Positions 29,586 to 38,913 are shown, numbered from the stretch's first letter. The stretch: DNA of 64,000 bases from Pseudomonas sp. RIT-PI-S (GCF_025642975.1 NZ_JANZKJ010000002.1:186001-250000); one strand, 5' to 3'. Program-made: numbers and translations. Notes: a model not told the origin generated them from the letters alone.

Positions 29586-30758
29586 ATGCCCTCCCCTATT
29601 TCCACTGATGTGCTGATCGTTGGCGGCGGCGTCGCGGGCCTTTGGCTCAACGCGCGCCTGCGCCTGGCTGGCTGGTCGACCCTGCTGGTGGAGCAGGGCA
29701 GCCTGGGCGGCGGGCAGACGCTCAAGTCCCAGGGGATCATCCACGGCGGAGCCAAATACGCCCTGCACGGGGCGCTCACCGGTGCGTCCGAGGCCATCGC
29801 CGACATGCCACGGCGCTGGCGTGAAGCGCTGGCTGGCAGCGGCGAGCTCGACCTGCGCGGCGTACGCCTGCTATCAGAAGCACATTATTTGTGGTCGCCA
29901 GGTACGCTCGCCGGCAACCTCACCAGCTTTTTCGCCAGCAAGGCGGTGCGTGGCCGGGTAGATGCCGTCAAAGGCGAACAGCTTCCACCCGCCCTGCAAA
30001 ACCCCGCATTCAAGGGCAAGGTCTACCGCCTCGCTGAATTGGTGGTGGATGTGCCGAGCCTGGTAGCGCGCCTGGCCGAGCTGGCCGACGGGAGCCTGCT
30101 GGCCGCTGAGCGTATCGAGCCGCTGCGTGAAGACGGCCTCCTGGCCGGCCTGCTGATCGATGGCCGCGAGGTTCGCGCGCAACGGATCGTGCTCAGCGCG
30201 GGGGCCGGCAATGAAGCTCTGTTGGCTGCATTAGGCGTGCAACAGCCGGCCATGCAACGCCGGCCGCTGCACATGGTGATGGCCAAGGGCGAAGCGCTAA
30301 AGCCGCTTTATGCGCACTGCCTCGGCGGCGGGCCCAAGCCGCGGATGACCGTCACCACTCATCCGGCCGCCGATGGCCAGTGGGTCTGGTACTTGGGCGG
30401 CGATCTCGCTGAAGCAGACGGGGTCGCTCGCACGGAAGAACAGCAGATCGCCGCCGCCCGGCGCGAGGTCAGCCAGTTACTGCCGTGGGTCGACCTTACC
30501 CACGTGCACTGGGCGACCCTGCGGGTGGATCGCGCTGAGCCGGCGCAGTCAGGCCTGGTACGCCCGGACAACGCCTTCCTGGCCGCCGAAGGGCCGTTGC
30601 TGGTGGGCTGGCCGACCAAGCTGGCACTGGCGCCGGACTTCGCCGATCGGGTGATCGAGGCACTTGCCAGCGCCGGGCTGCGGCCAACGCCCAATACGCC
30701 CCTGCCGGCGCTGCAACCACCACCACTCGGTACCCCCGCCTGGGAGGTGCTGCCATGA
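29586..30758 (+). CDS. FAD-dependent oxidoreductase (DAO-like)
   Basis: A 390-residue flavoprotein. The dinucleotide-binding motif VGGGVAGLW lies at the N-terminus, followed by an acidic-ended strand (LLVEQG) and SQGIIHGGAKYAL, as in glycine-oxidase/glycerol-3-phosphate-dehydrogenase-like enzymes. The substrate is unknown. The ATG at 29586 gives the usual short N-terminus. Its stop overlaps the next gene as ATGA, so the oxidoreductase and aldo/keto reductase are likely co-translated; the pair is conserved in Pseudomonas. Confidence 0.85.
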   Translation: MPSPISTDVLIVGGGVAGLWLNARLRLAGWSTLLVEQGSLGGGQTLKSQGIIHGGAKYALHGALTGASEAIADMPRRWREALAGSGELDLRGVRLLSEAHYLWSPGTLAGNLTSFFASKAVRGRVDAVKGEQLPPALQNPAFKGKVYRLAELVVDVPSLVARLAELADGSLLAAERIEPLREDGLLAGLLIDGREVRAQRIVLSAGAGNEALLAALGVQQPAMQRRPLHMVMAKGEALKPLYAHCLGGGPKPRMTVTTHPAADGQWVWYLGGDLAEADGVARTEEQQIAAARREVSQLLPWVDLTHVHWATLRVDRAEPAQSGLVRPDNAFLAAEGPLLVGWPTKLALAPDFADRVIEALASAGLRPTPNTPLPALQPPPLGTPAWEVLP

Positions 30759-31588
30759 GCCTGCCCTCACTGCATGCGCTACATCGCCCGCTGGGCGACA
30801 CCGGTCTGACGATATCTCCCTTGGGCTTGGGCACGGTGAAGTTCGGCCGCGACCAGGGAGTGAAATACCCCAGCGGTTTCACTATCCCCGACGACCAGCA
30901 GGCCGAGGCGCTGCTGCGCCAGGCGCAAGCGCTGGGCATCAATTTGCTCGATACCGCGCCGGCCTACGGCCACAGCGAAACGCGCCTTGGCCCGCTGTTG
31001 CGCGGCCAGCGCGACCAATGGGTGATCGTTAGCAAGGTGGGGGAAGAATTCGAACACAACCAGTCGCGCTTCGACTTCAGCGCAGAGCACACACGCTACT
31101 CGGTGGAGCGCAGCCTGCGCCGGCTGGAAACCGACTGCATCGACCTGGTGCTGGTGCATTCCGACGGCAACGACCTCCACATCCTGGAACACACTGCGGT
31201 GTACGAAACCCTGGCCCGGCTCAAGCAGGAAGGCAAAATACGCGGCTATGGCTTTTCCGGAAAAACGGTGGCTGGTGGGCTCAAGGCACTGGAGCAAGGG
31301 GACTGCGCCATGGTCACCTACAATCTGAACGAACAGGCAGAGCAGCCGGTCATTGAATACGCAGCGTCACATGGCAAAGGCATATTGATCAAAAAAGCCT
31401 TGGCCAGCGGCCATGCTTGCCAACAGCCGGGCATCGATCCAGTGCGGGCCAGCTTCGAGGCGCTGTTCAGCCAAGCGGGGGTCACCGCTGCCATTGTCGG
31501 CACCATCAATCCTGTGCACCTGGCCCATAACGTGGGCACCGCCGCCGCGGTTCTGGGCAAGCGCCAGGGGCGCGGTGGTCTTTTATAG
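30755..31588 (+). CDS. Aldo/keto reductase
   Basis: A 277-residue AKR-fold enzyme, somewhat shorter than typical. Elements of the tetrad are visible: DTAPAYG (Asp and Tyr), SKVG (Lys) and LVLVHSDG (His). The C-terminal NADPH-binding part includes AAIVGTINPVHL. Substrate unknown. It starts inside the preceding stop (ATGA) and is followed after 9 bases by an uncharacterised gene; the three probably form one transcript. Confidence 0.87.
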   Translation: MSLPSLHALHRPLGDTGLTISPLGLGTVKFGRDQGVKYPSGFTIPDDQQAEALLRQAQALGINLLDTAPAYGHSETRLGPLLRGQRDQWVIVSKVGEEFEHNQSRFDFSAEHTRYSVERSLRRLETDCIDLVLVHSDGNDLHILEHTAVYETLARLKQEGKIRGYGFSGKTVAGGLKALEQGDCAMVTYNLNEQAEQPVIEYAASHGKGILIKKALASGHACQQPGIDPVRASFEALFSQAGVTAAIVGTINPVHLAHNVGTAAAVLGKRQGRGGLL

Positions 31589-31597
31589 GGACATTCA

Positions 31598-32569
31598 ATG
31601 CCACGCACCCTTCGCCGCACCAACCCCGCCAACTTCAAAACCATGCCCCTTGCCGTTGAGGCCAGCCCCGAAGGCCTTGCCTATCAAGGGGTCGGCATGC
31701 CGATCAATTTCAGCCAGACCTTGGACAAACGCCGGCCTATCTCCGTCGAGGACCCCCAGCGGTTTCGCCTGGAGCTCGCGAACCTGGGCGTATCGGTGCG
31801 TCTTACCCTGGCCTGGCAGGGTCACGATTACTGGGTGCTGGTGCGGCAACAGCGCCTGGACCGAGGCGATGTAGTCCTCAAGCTCATTTCCGGCTACGTG
31901 CCCGCGCAGGAGTTGAACCTGCCACTGCACACCGCGGTGCAGGAAATCGCCGAGGAATGCCTGCTGGAAACCCCTGAAGGCTGGCTCAACGGGCGCTTCA
32001 AGGACACCTGGCTACCGGCACCCTACAGCGACGCGCTGCGCTATCGAGAAAGCGCGCCCTTCATCCTGCGCCCTGGCACCGGCGAGGCCCTGCCGGTGCG
32101 CAGCGGCAGCCTGACCCTGATCGAGCGCCCACGCGCCTACGTTCACCTGCCTACTGCGTCGCTGCAGCTGGTATACGACATGCGCATGGAGATTCCCAAG
32201 GAAGTGCGCGGGCTGAGCCTTTACCACGTGGATGAGCGCCTGGAGAAAGGCGAGCTGGTGACGCGACTCAGCCGCAGCCACCCGGACCTGTACCTCATTC
32301 CTTTGAAAAACGGCGCCCCGCTGGCCGAGCTGTATACCCTGCGCAAAGGCAAGCTGCTGCCAGCCCCCACCCGCGGGCTGTACCTGGCCGAGAGCTTCGG
32401 CCGCCAGGAAGGCTGGGTGGTGAAGGAAGAGCGCGTGCGCTGGCGGGAATGGCTGTCGCGCGAGGGCGTCCCGGCGCCAGCCAAGCCGAAAACCCGGCTG
32501 GGGAGGATCACCACTCGCGCCAAGGCGCTCATGCGCCTGGCGCGGCTGGGGCGCAGCAGCGATCGCTAG
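31598..32569 (+). CDS. Uncharacterised conserved protein with a Nudix-like segment
   Basis: A 323-residue cytoplasmic protein that I do not recognise by function. It has no signal peptide or membrane segment. The stretch LPLHTAVQEIAEECLLE resembles the second half of a Nudix box (REUXEEXGU) with Arg replaced by Gln and Gly by Leu, so a degenerate Nudix-like fold is possible. The C-terminus is basic (RITTRAKALMRLARLGR). It is the third gene of the FAD/AKR trio, and its stop shares CTAG with the stop of the convergent hldE. Confidence 0.8.
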   Translation: MPRTLRRTNPANFKTMPLAVEASPEGLAYQGVGMPINFSQTLDKRRPISVEDPQRFRLELANLGVSVRLTLAWQGHDYWVLVRQQRLDRGDVVLKLISGYVPAQELNLPLHTAVQEIAEECLLETPEGWLNGRFKDTWLPAPYSDALRYRESAPFILRPGTGEALPVRSGSLTLIERPRAYVHLPTASLQLVYDMRMEIPKEVRGLSLYHVDERLEKGELVTRLSRSHPDLYLIPLKNGAPLAELYTLRKGKLLPAPTRGLYLAESFGRQEGWVVKEERVRWREWLSREGVPAPAKPKTRLGRITTRAKALMRLARLGRSSDR

Positions 32570-33987
32570 CGGCTGCGGATTTTTTCCACGATGGCAGTGG
32601 TCGAGCTGTTCTCCACCAGCCCCAGTACCTTCACGGTGCCGCCATAGCCTTTGACGATGTCCGCGCCTACGACCTGGTCCACGCTGTAGTCACCACCCTT
32701 GACCAGCACGTCCGGCTTCACATGGCGCAGCAGGTTTTCCGGAGTGCCTTCGGCAAAGCTGACGACCCAATCCACGGCCCCGAGCCCGGCCAGCACCGCC
32801 ATGCGCCGGTCCACGCTGTTGATCGGCCGCCCCGGGCCTTTCAGCGCGGCCACCGAGGCATCGTCGTTGATCGCGACCACCAGCCGATCGCCCTGAGCCC
32901 GCGCCTGCTCAAGATAGGTCACATGGCCAGCGTGGAGGATGTCGAAGCATCCGTTGGTGAACACGATTTTTTCGTGATGCGCGCGGGCATCATCGATAGC
33001 CAGCAGCAACTGTTCGAGGGTGAGCACGCCGCGTTCGGACCCCTGCTCACGGGAAATGGCCCGGCGCAGTTCAGGCGCGCTGATCGCCGCGGTGCCCAGC
33101 TTGCCCACCACGATGCCAGCGGCCAGGTTCGCCAGGGCCACAGCCTGAGGCAATTCCTCACCAGCCGCGATCGCCGCGGCCAGCGTCGAAATTACCGTGT
33201 CGCCGGCGCCAGTGACGTCGAACACTTCGCGGGCACGGGCCGGCAAGTGCAACGCCGGATGGCCCGGGCGCAACAGGGTCATGCCATGCTCGCCGCGGGT
33301 AACCAGCAACGCCCCGAGCTCCAGTTCTGCCATCAGCTGCGCGCCCTTGGCGACCAGCTCCGCCTCGTCGGCGCAACGGCCCACGATCGCCTCGAATTCA
33401 CTGAGGTTAGGGGTGATCAAGCTTGCCCCTTTATAGCGGGAGAAATCTTTGCCCTTGGGGTCGGCCAGCACTGGGATGCCACGCTGGCGGGCTGCGTTGA
33501 TCAACACCTGATGGTTTTGCAGCGCACCCTTGCCGTAATCGGACAACACCAACACTTTGACCCCAGCCAACAGCGCCTCGACGTCACTGCCCAGTTGCAC
33601 AGGGTCAGTGGCGAAGGGTTCTTCGAAGTCGATGCGCAGCAATTGCTGGTGACGGCTCATCACCCGCAGCTTGACGATGGTCGGCTGGTGGCTGATCCGC
33701 TGGAACTGAGCCTTCACGCCCGCGGCGCGCAGGCTGGCGGCGAGGCTCTCGGCGGCTTCGTCCTCACCGGTTACGCCTACCAGCGAAGCCGGCGCGCCAA
33801 GAGCGGCGATGTTCAAAGCCACGTTGGCGGCGCCACCTGGGCGGTCCTCGATCTGCTCGACCCGCACCACCGGCACCGGTGCTTCCGGGGAGATCCGCGA
33901 GGTGCCGCCATGCCAATAGCGGTCGAGCATCACATCACCGACCACCAGGACAGGCGCTTGATCGAAACGCGGCATCGACAACTTCAT
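32566..33987 (-). CDS. hldE: Bifunctional heptose kinase/adenylyltransferase HldE
   Basis: A 473-residue fusion that makes ADP-heptose for the LPS inner core. N-terminal ribokinase-like domain (VVGDVMLDRYW, RPGGAANVA, TGAGDTV with the catalytic Asp) phosphorylates heptose-7-P at C1; C-terminal nucleotidyltransferase (FTNGCFDILHAGHV, HAGH) adenylates it. I chose the ATG at 33987 (MKLSMPRFDQAPVLVVGD) over the one four codons upstream because it matches the family start. It is the promoter-distal end of the minus-strand LPS run from msbA. Confidence 0.95.
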   Translation of the reverse strand: MKLSMPRFDQAPVLVVGDVMLDRYWHGGTSRISPEAPVPVVRVEQIEDRPGGAANVALNIAALGAPASLVGVTGEDEAAESLAASLRAAGVKAQFQRISHQPTIVKLRVMSRHQQLLRIDFEEPFATDPVQLGSDVEALLAGVKVLVLSDYGKGALQNHQVLINAARQRGIPVLADPKGKDFSRYKGASLITPNLSEFEAIVGRCADEAELVAKGAQLMAELELGALLVTRGEHGMTLLRPGHPALHLPARAREVFDVTGAGDTVISTLAAAIAAGEELPQAVALANLAAGIVVGKLGTAAISAPELRRAISREQGSERGVLTLEQLLLAIDDARAHHEKIVFTNGCFDILHAGHVTYLEQARAQGDRLVVAINDDASVAALKGPGRPINSVDRRMAVLAGLGAVDWVVSFAEGTPENLLRHVKPDVLVKGGDYSVDQVVGADIVKGYGGTVKVLGLVENSSTTAIVEKIRSR

Positions 33988-34069
33988 GGCCCAACCCATC
34001 TAGCAATTAACAGGGCGGCGATAGTAACACAGGGAGGGGATGAGGCCCGAGGGCCGGCCGCCTGGCGCA

Positions 34070-34762
34070 TCAGTCGTAGCCAAGCAGCTCATAGTCGCGG
34101 GCATACACCTGCCTGATCCGCCGTCGAGCCCAAGCGCTGACGGCATAGCGGGCGCCGGGCGTACGCTCATAAGCCGGCGCCGACCAGGGCAAGGTGGCAG
34201 GGATGCAGAGAAAATCACGCAGTGAACCGAAGTCTCGCTCGAGGGTTTCATAGCGTCCGATGAAGTCGAGCGTCAGCCTATTCTGTTTATCGGTCAAGAA
34301 ATCAGCCTGCGGCGCGAAGTCCGCATGGTCATGGATATGCTCTTCATGCATCCAGCGATCGACAAAACCATCAAAGCCCTCTTCCAGGTCAACACCCTCT
34401 CCACACTCCGCTGTCACAAACAGGCGAGCCTCCATCCATCGCGCCCAAGCGACATAGACGCGGTCCACTGGATCACGCACGAAGGCGAATTTGAAGCTGG
34501 CCGCATACTCTTTGGGAAATTGCCGCTCATACCAGCGAAGCGGTACATGCCCCGGGTTCCAGCGGCCAAAAAGAGAAGCGTGGATAGTGCATCCCTCGCA
34601 GCCTGGGATGTTGATGAACAGGCAGCGATTCTCGCGAAACGGCTCGGGGAAACGGCCGGGCTCGGCAGATGGCTTGGCACCGATACGGTTTTTTAGCAAC
34701 GCTCCGGCGACATGCCTGATGTCACCAGAAAAAGGCCGCTTTGTCAGGGCATCAGACAGCAT
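34070..34762 (-). CDS. Sulfotransferase-family-like protein with degraded PAPS loop
   Basis: A 230-residue protein with the layout of the sulfotransferase-2 family found in LPS and exopolysaccharide loci. The N-terminal loop reads FINIPGCEGCT where the family normally has IPKxGGTS, so the 5'-phosphosulfate-binding Lys and a Gly are lost. The second site, VRDPVDRVYVAW, keeps RDP and the second Arg, but the usual Ser is Val. It may be inactive, or use another donor. Modest GC (about 53 percent in a hand-counted line) suggests acquired DNA. It lies between an unknown gene and hldE on the minus strand. Confidence 0.6.
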   Translation of the reverse strand: MLSDALTKRPFSGDIRHVAGALLKNRIGAKPSAEPGRFPEPFRENRCLFINIPGCEGCTIHASLFGRWNPGHVPLRWYERQFPKEYAASFKFAFVRDPVDRVYVAWARWMEARLFVTAECGEGVDLEEGFDGFVDRWMHEEHIHDHADFAPQADFLTDKQNRLTLDFIGRYETLERDFGSLRDFLCIPATLPWSAPAYERTPGARYAVSAWARRRIRQVYARDYELLGYD

Positions 34763-34876
34763 AGTGCTTCACCGTCACCGCTAGGTTCAGGCGAGACTAG
34801 CAAATAGCCATCCTTGCAACATCCTCACTTCGTCAGAAACGTGTGTCGGTTTCGATACGCGCTCTAGCCAGAGCTA

Positions 34877-35680
34877 TTACCGCAACCGACGGTCCAGCAA
34901 TGTGCGAAAGCGGGCGAGTGGATGGTAGAAGCGGTTTTCCCGCTTGCCAAAACCCCGTTTAGGGGAAAAACACTCGTCAACTATTTTTCCGTCAATGCGT
35001 ACGCGGGAGGCGCGAGTCGATACCACACAGACTCTCGCCCTGTCTCGTTGCAGTACATATTTCAGGAGCCGTTCGGAATGCAGCTTGCGGCCGGTTGCCC
35101 GGCAAAACTCGAAGACCCGTTCGATACGCTTACCATAGCTTCGATAGATGTCCTTCCCGCATATGGCGAAACGGTCGTTGAGACCACCCCACCATTGCCA
35201 GTTAGGAATATAGACCGTGCGGGAACGCGCCTGCGCCAGGCTAAAAGGATAAGCAGGCAGAGGATCGTGATAGAGCAGGTCGGGCCGAGCGAAAATGACG
35301 AAATCCGGATCGTAGGCTTCAACCAGTTCAGTAACGGCCCTCAATGAGGCGAGTTGATAAACCAGGTTACGGAGAGAGGCGAACTGGTCCCCCCAAGTAT
35401 CTCCCAGCTCCTGAATCCGATCGAAATTCCAGCGCTCGAGTATCCCATCGGTGCTACCGAGGACGCCGGTCATCGTTTCGAAAACGCGATAATTATCCTC
35501 AGCCAAGGCCCCGTTTTCACCGGAGCGCTCGTTCTGCACTTGATCGATTTTGTATAAGTGATAGAAGCAACGAATCTCGCAGTCAGCTGGTAGTTGACTG
35601 AGAATGTTCGCTTCAATCGAAGCGAAACACTTGTCCGAGTTACGAGGAATACCAAAAAACGCAACTGCGACTTTTAACAC
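34877..35680 (-). CDS. Putative LPS/surface-glycan glycosyltransferase-like protein, unknown
   Basis: A 267-residue protein without signal peptide, family not recognised. It starts as a Rossmann-like strand (MLKVAVAFFGIPRNSDK) and contains FVIFARPDLLYHDP, an RPD acidic motif reminiscent of DxD-type transferases, followed by WQWWGGLNDRFAICGKD. This resembles small glycan-modifying proteins in outer-core clusters. The GTG at 35680 is chosen because AAGG lies six bases upstream; an earlier GTG at 35689 lacks a spaced ribosome-binding site. AT-richer than the backbone. Confidence 0.5.
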   Translation of the reverse strand: MLKVAVAFFGIPRNSDKCFASIEANILSQLPADCEIRCFYHLYKIDQVQNERSGENGALAEDNYRVFETMTGVLGSTDGILERWNFDRIQELGDTWGDQFASLRNLVYQLASLRAVTELVEAYDPDFVIFARPDLLYHDPLPAYPFSLAQARSRTVYIPNWQWWGGLNDRFAICGKDIYRSYGKRIERVFEFCRATGRKLHSERLLKYVLQRDRARVCVVSTRASRVRIDGKIVDECFSPKRGFGKRENRFYHPLARFRTLLDRRLR

Positions 35681-35712
35681 ACGTCCCACCTTAAGTTAAG
35701 CCTAGCTGGCCA

Positions 35713-36438
35713 TCAATTTCTGATGTAGCCAATAAACTTTCCCAACCAGCTGAAGAAACCGCGACCGCGCGTGGCCCCCAGGCTCACCGTTAGCACATCC
35801 GAGTGCAGCAACCACTTACGCTCGTAGCTCCAAGCATGCCCGCTCCATAACTTCCCGGCCTCATTGGAAAAGCCTAGAGCGATGATCTGGTAGCCATACC
35901 CCTGACGTTGCCGCAGGGCATCGAACAATACCATCGTGTTGAACCCCGTTGAGGGCCCCACATAGCGTTTGCCACCTGGACGATCTATCGGGTAGTTCCA
36001 CAGCGCCGGCAAGGGAATGCGATCCCGCAACAGCATCACGCCGGGAACAGGGGACATAGGTGCAGCGCAGCCGACCAGGATGGTGAAGCAGCGCGGGCCA
36101 GCACGTACCAACAGATCGTTGATCTCGCCGCGATAGGGCAGGCCGAAGAAATAGCGGTCCGGAGCATTGAAGCCGTGAACGAAGACATTAGTGCTGTCAC
36201 TTTGCAAGAGGTCGGCCTTGATGCAGGCGTTGAAGGACACCACCACGTCATCCTGGCCGATGCGCAATGCTTCAAAATCCCCGCGGCAGATGGCTGGATT
36301 ATTCGCTACCAAAATCACCCGGCGCGTTGTTGCCAGGCGGCGAGCCAATGCCGGCGGCAAAGCCGTGACGATGTCCTGATCACCACCGGGCAAAGCCGTC
36401 AGATCCATGCGCTCCAAACCGGGGTGATCCTCATGCAT
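35713..36438 (-). CDS. Glycosyltransferase with GT29 (sialyltransferase-like) motifs
   Basis: A 241-residue soluble protein. Three stretches recall the GT29 sialylmotifs: L-like at about 41-70 (VILVANNPAICRGD ... DDVVVSFN), S-like at 159-190 (GPSTGFNTMVLFDAL) and VS-like HAWSYE at 201-206 (H-x4-E). Bacterial LPS loci sometimes hold GT29-like proteins, so a core-sugar transferase is plausible; donor and acceptor are unknown, and CMP-sialate genes are not in the window. Start at 36438, one base after the upstream gene's stop; an ATG at 36408 is an alternative. Confidence 0.6.
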   Translation of the reverse strand: MHEDHPGLERMDLTALPGGDQDIVTALPPALARRLATTRRVILVANNPAICRGDFEALRIGQDDVVVSFNACIKADLLQSDSTNVFVHGFNAPDRYFFGLPYRGEINDLLVRAGPRCFTILVGCAAPMSPVPGVMLLRDRIPLPALWNYPIDRPGGKRYVGPSTGFNTMVLFDALRQRQGYGYQIIALGFSNEAGKLWSGHAWSYERKWLLHSDVLTVSLGATRGRGFFSWLGKFIGYIRN

Positions 36439-36439
36439 A

Positions 36440-37414
36440 TCAGCTTGGCACCTTCATGCCGTGGCGCAGCTTGACCCACACCCTTACCAGCGCCGAAGGC
36501 GCGGACCAAGGCCGCATCTCGCGCTCGATTTCCCGGGCAAGCTCACGCCCGACCTGCGAAAACGCGTATCGGCTTTCAGCGAAGACCTGGCCGTTCCGGG
36601 CAATTCGCTGCGCGAGGGCAGGATCGTTGCGAAGCATTTCAAGCTTGGCAATGGCATCCTCTTGGGAGCGATAAAAGACAACGTTGTGCATATCTTCGAA
36701 ACCCAGCAATCGGTCTTCTTCACCCTGACTCCAGGCCAACAATACGCACCCACATGCCATGGCTTCAAAGTTCTTGATCATAAACTCGCCCATGCCAATA
36801 TCAGCACTGACGAAGATTTCGATCCGATTGAGCATTTGCAGGTATTCATCACCTGATGCTGTGCGGGTGACCAACATTCCCGTGCGCTCGGCCAGTGTTG
36901 TCAGCAAAGCTTTGCGCTGGGCGTACTCGGTGCTTTTCAGACTGCCGAGGAAACCCACGGGGATATCCCGCGGTTGGCCAAGGTTACGAAGCATCTGATC
37001 GTCATAACCCTTGGACACGAATACAGCGTCGATACCCTCGCCCTTCAGTTTTTCCGCTACTACTGCGCCTGAAACCAGAGCCCTGCACCAAGGCAGACGC
37101 CGGTACAAACGGGAATACCCACCTTTGTATTTACTATCATCCATGTAGTTCTGATAAGCATCATGCTCAAGAAAAACCAATCCTGGAATACACTTGAGCA
37201 CGCTCAACTGGGGTGCCAGACGCTTGAAACGGAAAAACACGACGACTCGGTCATAGGACTGATAATCCACGGATGCCAAGAAAGAACCTAGGTTGAGTTG
37301 CTGGTGCTTGCTCAGCCGGAAAATCGTGCAGGATTGGCAATGCTGCTGGGCGATTTCATACAACCGATCCAGAATGACGCGTTGCTCGTCCATTACCAAA
37401 AGCATGACTTTCAT
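36440..37414 (-). CDS. GT4-family glycosyltransferase (LPS core)
   Basis: A 324-residue glycosyltransferase of the group-1 (GT-B) type. The C-terminal donor-site region reads GMGEFMIKNFEAMACGCVLLAW, with the E-x7-E-like acidic positions in IKNFEAMACG. The N-terminal half has FFRFKRL and the HDAYQNY segment of an acceptor domain. It should add a sugar to the LPS outer core. The ATG at 37414 fits (MKVMLLVMDEQ); an upstream in-frame extension has no family sequence. The following GT29-like gene starts one base after its stop. Confidence 0.75.
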   Translation of the reverse strand: MKVMLLVMDEQRVILDRLYEIAQQHCQSCTIFRLSKHQQLNLGSFLASVDYQSYDRVVVFFRFKRLAPQLSVLKCIPGLVFLEHDAYQNYMDDSKYKGGYSRLYRRLPWCRALVSGAVVAEKLKGEGIDAVFVSKGYDDQMLRNLGQPRDIPVGFLGSLKSTEYAQRKALLTTLAERTGMLVTRTASGDEYLQMLNRIEIFVSADIGMGEFMIKNFEAMACGCVLLAWSQGEEDRLLGFEDMHNVVFYRSQEDAIAKLEMLRNDPALAQRIARNGQVFAESRYAFSQVGRELAREIEREMRPWSAPSALVRVWVKLRHGMKVPS

Positions 37415-37512
37415 AGTCAGATCATCACCTGCGATGCTGGCGCTGCCCACGGCAGCGGAAAAAGGCTGCGGATTCTAGCACAGGGGCCAATGCCCTCCGT
37501 TCGGCCGTGCAG

Positions 37513-38913
37513 CTAAAGTCGATGCACCCAAAACAACTCATGCCGTCTTACGGACTTGCGGAAGAACTCATTTTCCCCGGTCCGGGGCCACCGCCGGCCT
37601 GCGAGAAGCCTTTGAATCAGGCGCCGTACTTGGCGTTTCCAAGGCAGCGGGCCTGCCAGGTCGTGTTGCATCCCAAGCGCCATGGCTTTGTCCAGTTGTA
37701 TCGCGGCCGGTAATACCGGGCTCCATAAAGGATACGCAGCAAGCGGCTCGATACCGGGTGGGAGCGCTATGCCACTGCCCGCCGGGCCCATGGGCCAACG
37801 ATCGTTATCGTGCAAATGGTTGGCGTAATAAAGTGCATAACTGGGCTTCCATGTGCTGGTGCTCATAGCCTCGAACAACGCCTTGGTTCCAGCTACATGG
37901 TCGGGGTGGGGGTCCAATTCAGGGTGAGGAGTAATCAGGACCTCCGGGCGAAAATGCTCCATCAATGCTACGAGATCGGCAACGAGGTTAGTCCAGGTTG
38001 GCTGACCGTCCCGATCCGCAGGTAGTGCCAATGGGTTGCATTTGCGTACTGAACGCACGTCCGTTTCGCCAGAGACCGTCGAGCCGAACGCGTCGGCCGG
38101 AGCCGCAGCCATGCGTGGCAATTGCAGGCAGTAATAGCCAAGCTGCACACAATGTGTTTGCTTGACGCCACCCCACAGAGGCGCCGCCAAGCTGTCCCAG
38201 CTACGCAGCCGCCCCTTGAGTTGCGCAGCTTGTTGGGGCGAAAGCCCAAACGCTTGATAGGCCTCAGCCTCAACCTCGCCCTGGGTCAACGTGACGATGC
38301 TGGCCTCGGCACAGCGTTGGTATTGGCCAAAGGCGGACAGTTCGGCATCGTCGGCGTGTGGTGCAACAACCATAAGGCGGTGGTTGGCAAAATCGGGATT
38401 GCCCATCACGAATAGGCGCGCAGCTCCGGCTAGATGGCAATGCTTCCCCTTCAGCCGTAGAGTACCGCCCTCCAGCGCTTCACGCTGCCCGGACAGGTTC
38501 AGGTAGCGAACCCCTCGGACACCCCGTTCGAAGTCCTGGCGGTCATCGCCGATTTGCACCCACGGATCAAGCAACCACCCCAGGAGGTGGCCGTGAAGCT
38601 TCACCTCGAGAATCAGCGTTTCACCGGGGGGAAGACGCATCGACGCTATCGGGAGACCCTCGTGCAGGTTCAAGGGCAGCGGTTGGACATCTGCAGGAAA
38701 GGCGTACTGGTAATCATCGGCGGGGCTATAGAACAGATGATCCGCGAACCAGGCCTCGTGACAAAGCCAGCACAATATGACCATGGCTAGCGCGGCCCAT
38801 GGACTCACTAAAGCGCCCACGGCAATAGTCACCACTACAAACACCAAGAGCCCTACGCGTTTGCGACGACGATGCGCCCTAAGCAAGACCTGTTTACGCT
38901 CGGCCATTTTCAT
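37513..38913 (-). CDS. dnpA: PIG-L family de-N-acetylase (DnpA-like), membrane anchored
   Basis: A 466-residue protein with two N-terminal membrane helices (about 20-55) and a PIG-L/LmbE deacetylase domain. Metal site motifs: VVAPHADDAE (PHxDD) and HPELDPHPDH (HPDH). P. aeruginosa PA5002 (DnpA), in the same LPS neighbourhood, is a predicted de-N-acetylase linked to persister formation; the match is by position and motifs, so the symbol is tentative. It starts within the mig-14 stop (ATGA). Confidence 0.8.
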   Translation of the reverse strand: MKMAERKQVLLRAHRRRKRVGLLVFVVVTIAVGALVSPWAALAMVILCWLCHEAWFADHLFYSPADDYQYAFPADVQPLPLNLHEGLPIASMRLPPGETLILEVKLHGHLLGWLLDPWVQIGDDRQDFERGVRGVRYLNLSGQREALEGGTLRLKGKHCHLAGAARLFVMGNPDFANHRLMVVAPHADDAELSAFGQYQRCAEASIVTLTQGEVEAEAYQAFGLSPQQAAQLKGRLRSWDSLAAPLWGGVKQTHCVQLGYYCLQLPRMAAAPADAFGSTVSGETDVRSVRKCNPLALPADRDGQPTWTNLVADLVALMEHFRPEVLITPHPELDPHPDHVAGTKALFEAMSTSTWKPSYALYYANHLHDNDRWPMGPAGSGIALPPGIEPLAAYPLWSPVLPAAIQLDKAMALGMQHDLAGPLPWKRQVRRLIQRLLAGRRWPRTGENEFFRKSVRRHELFWVHRL

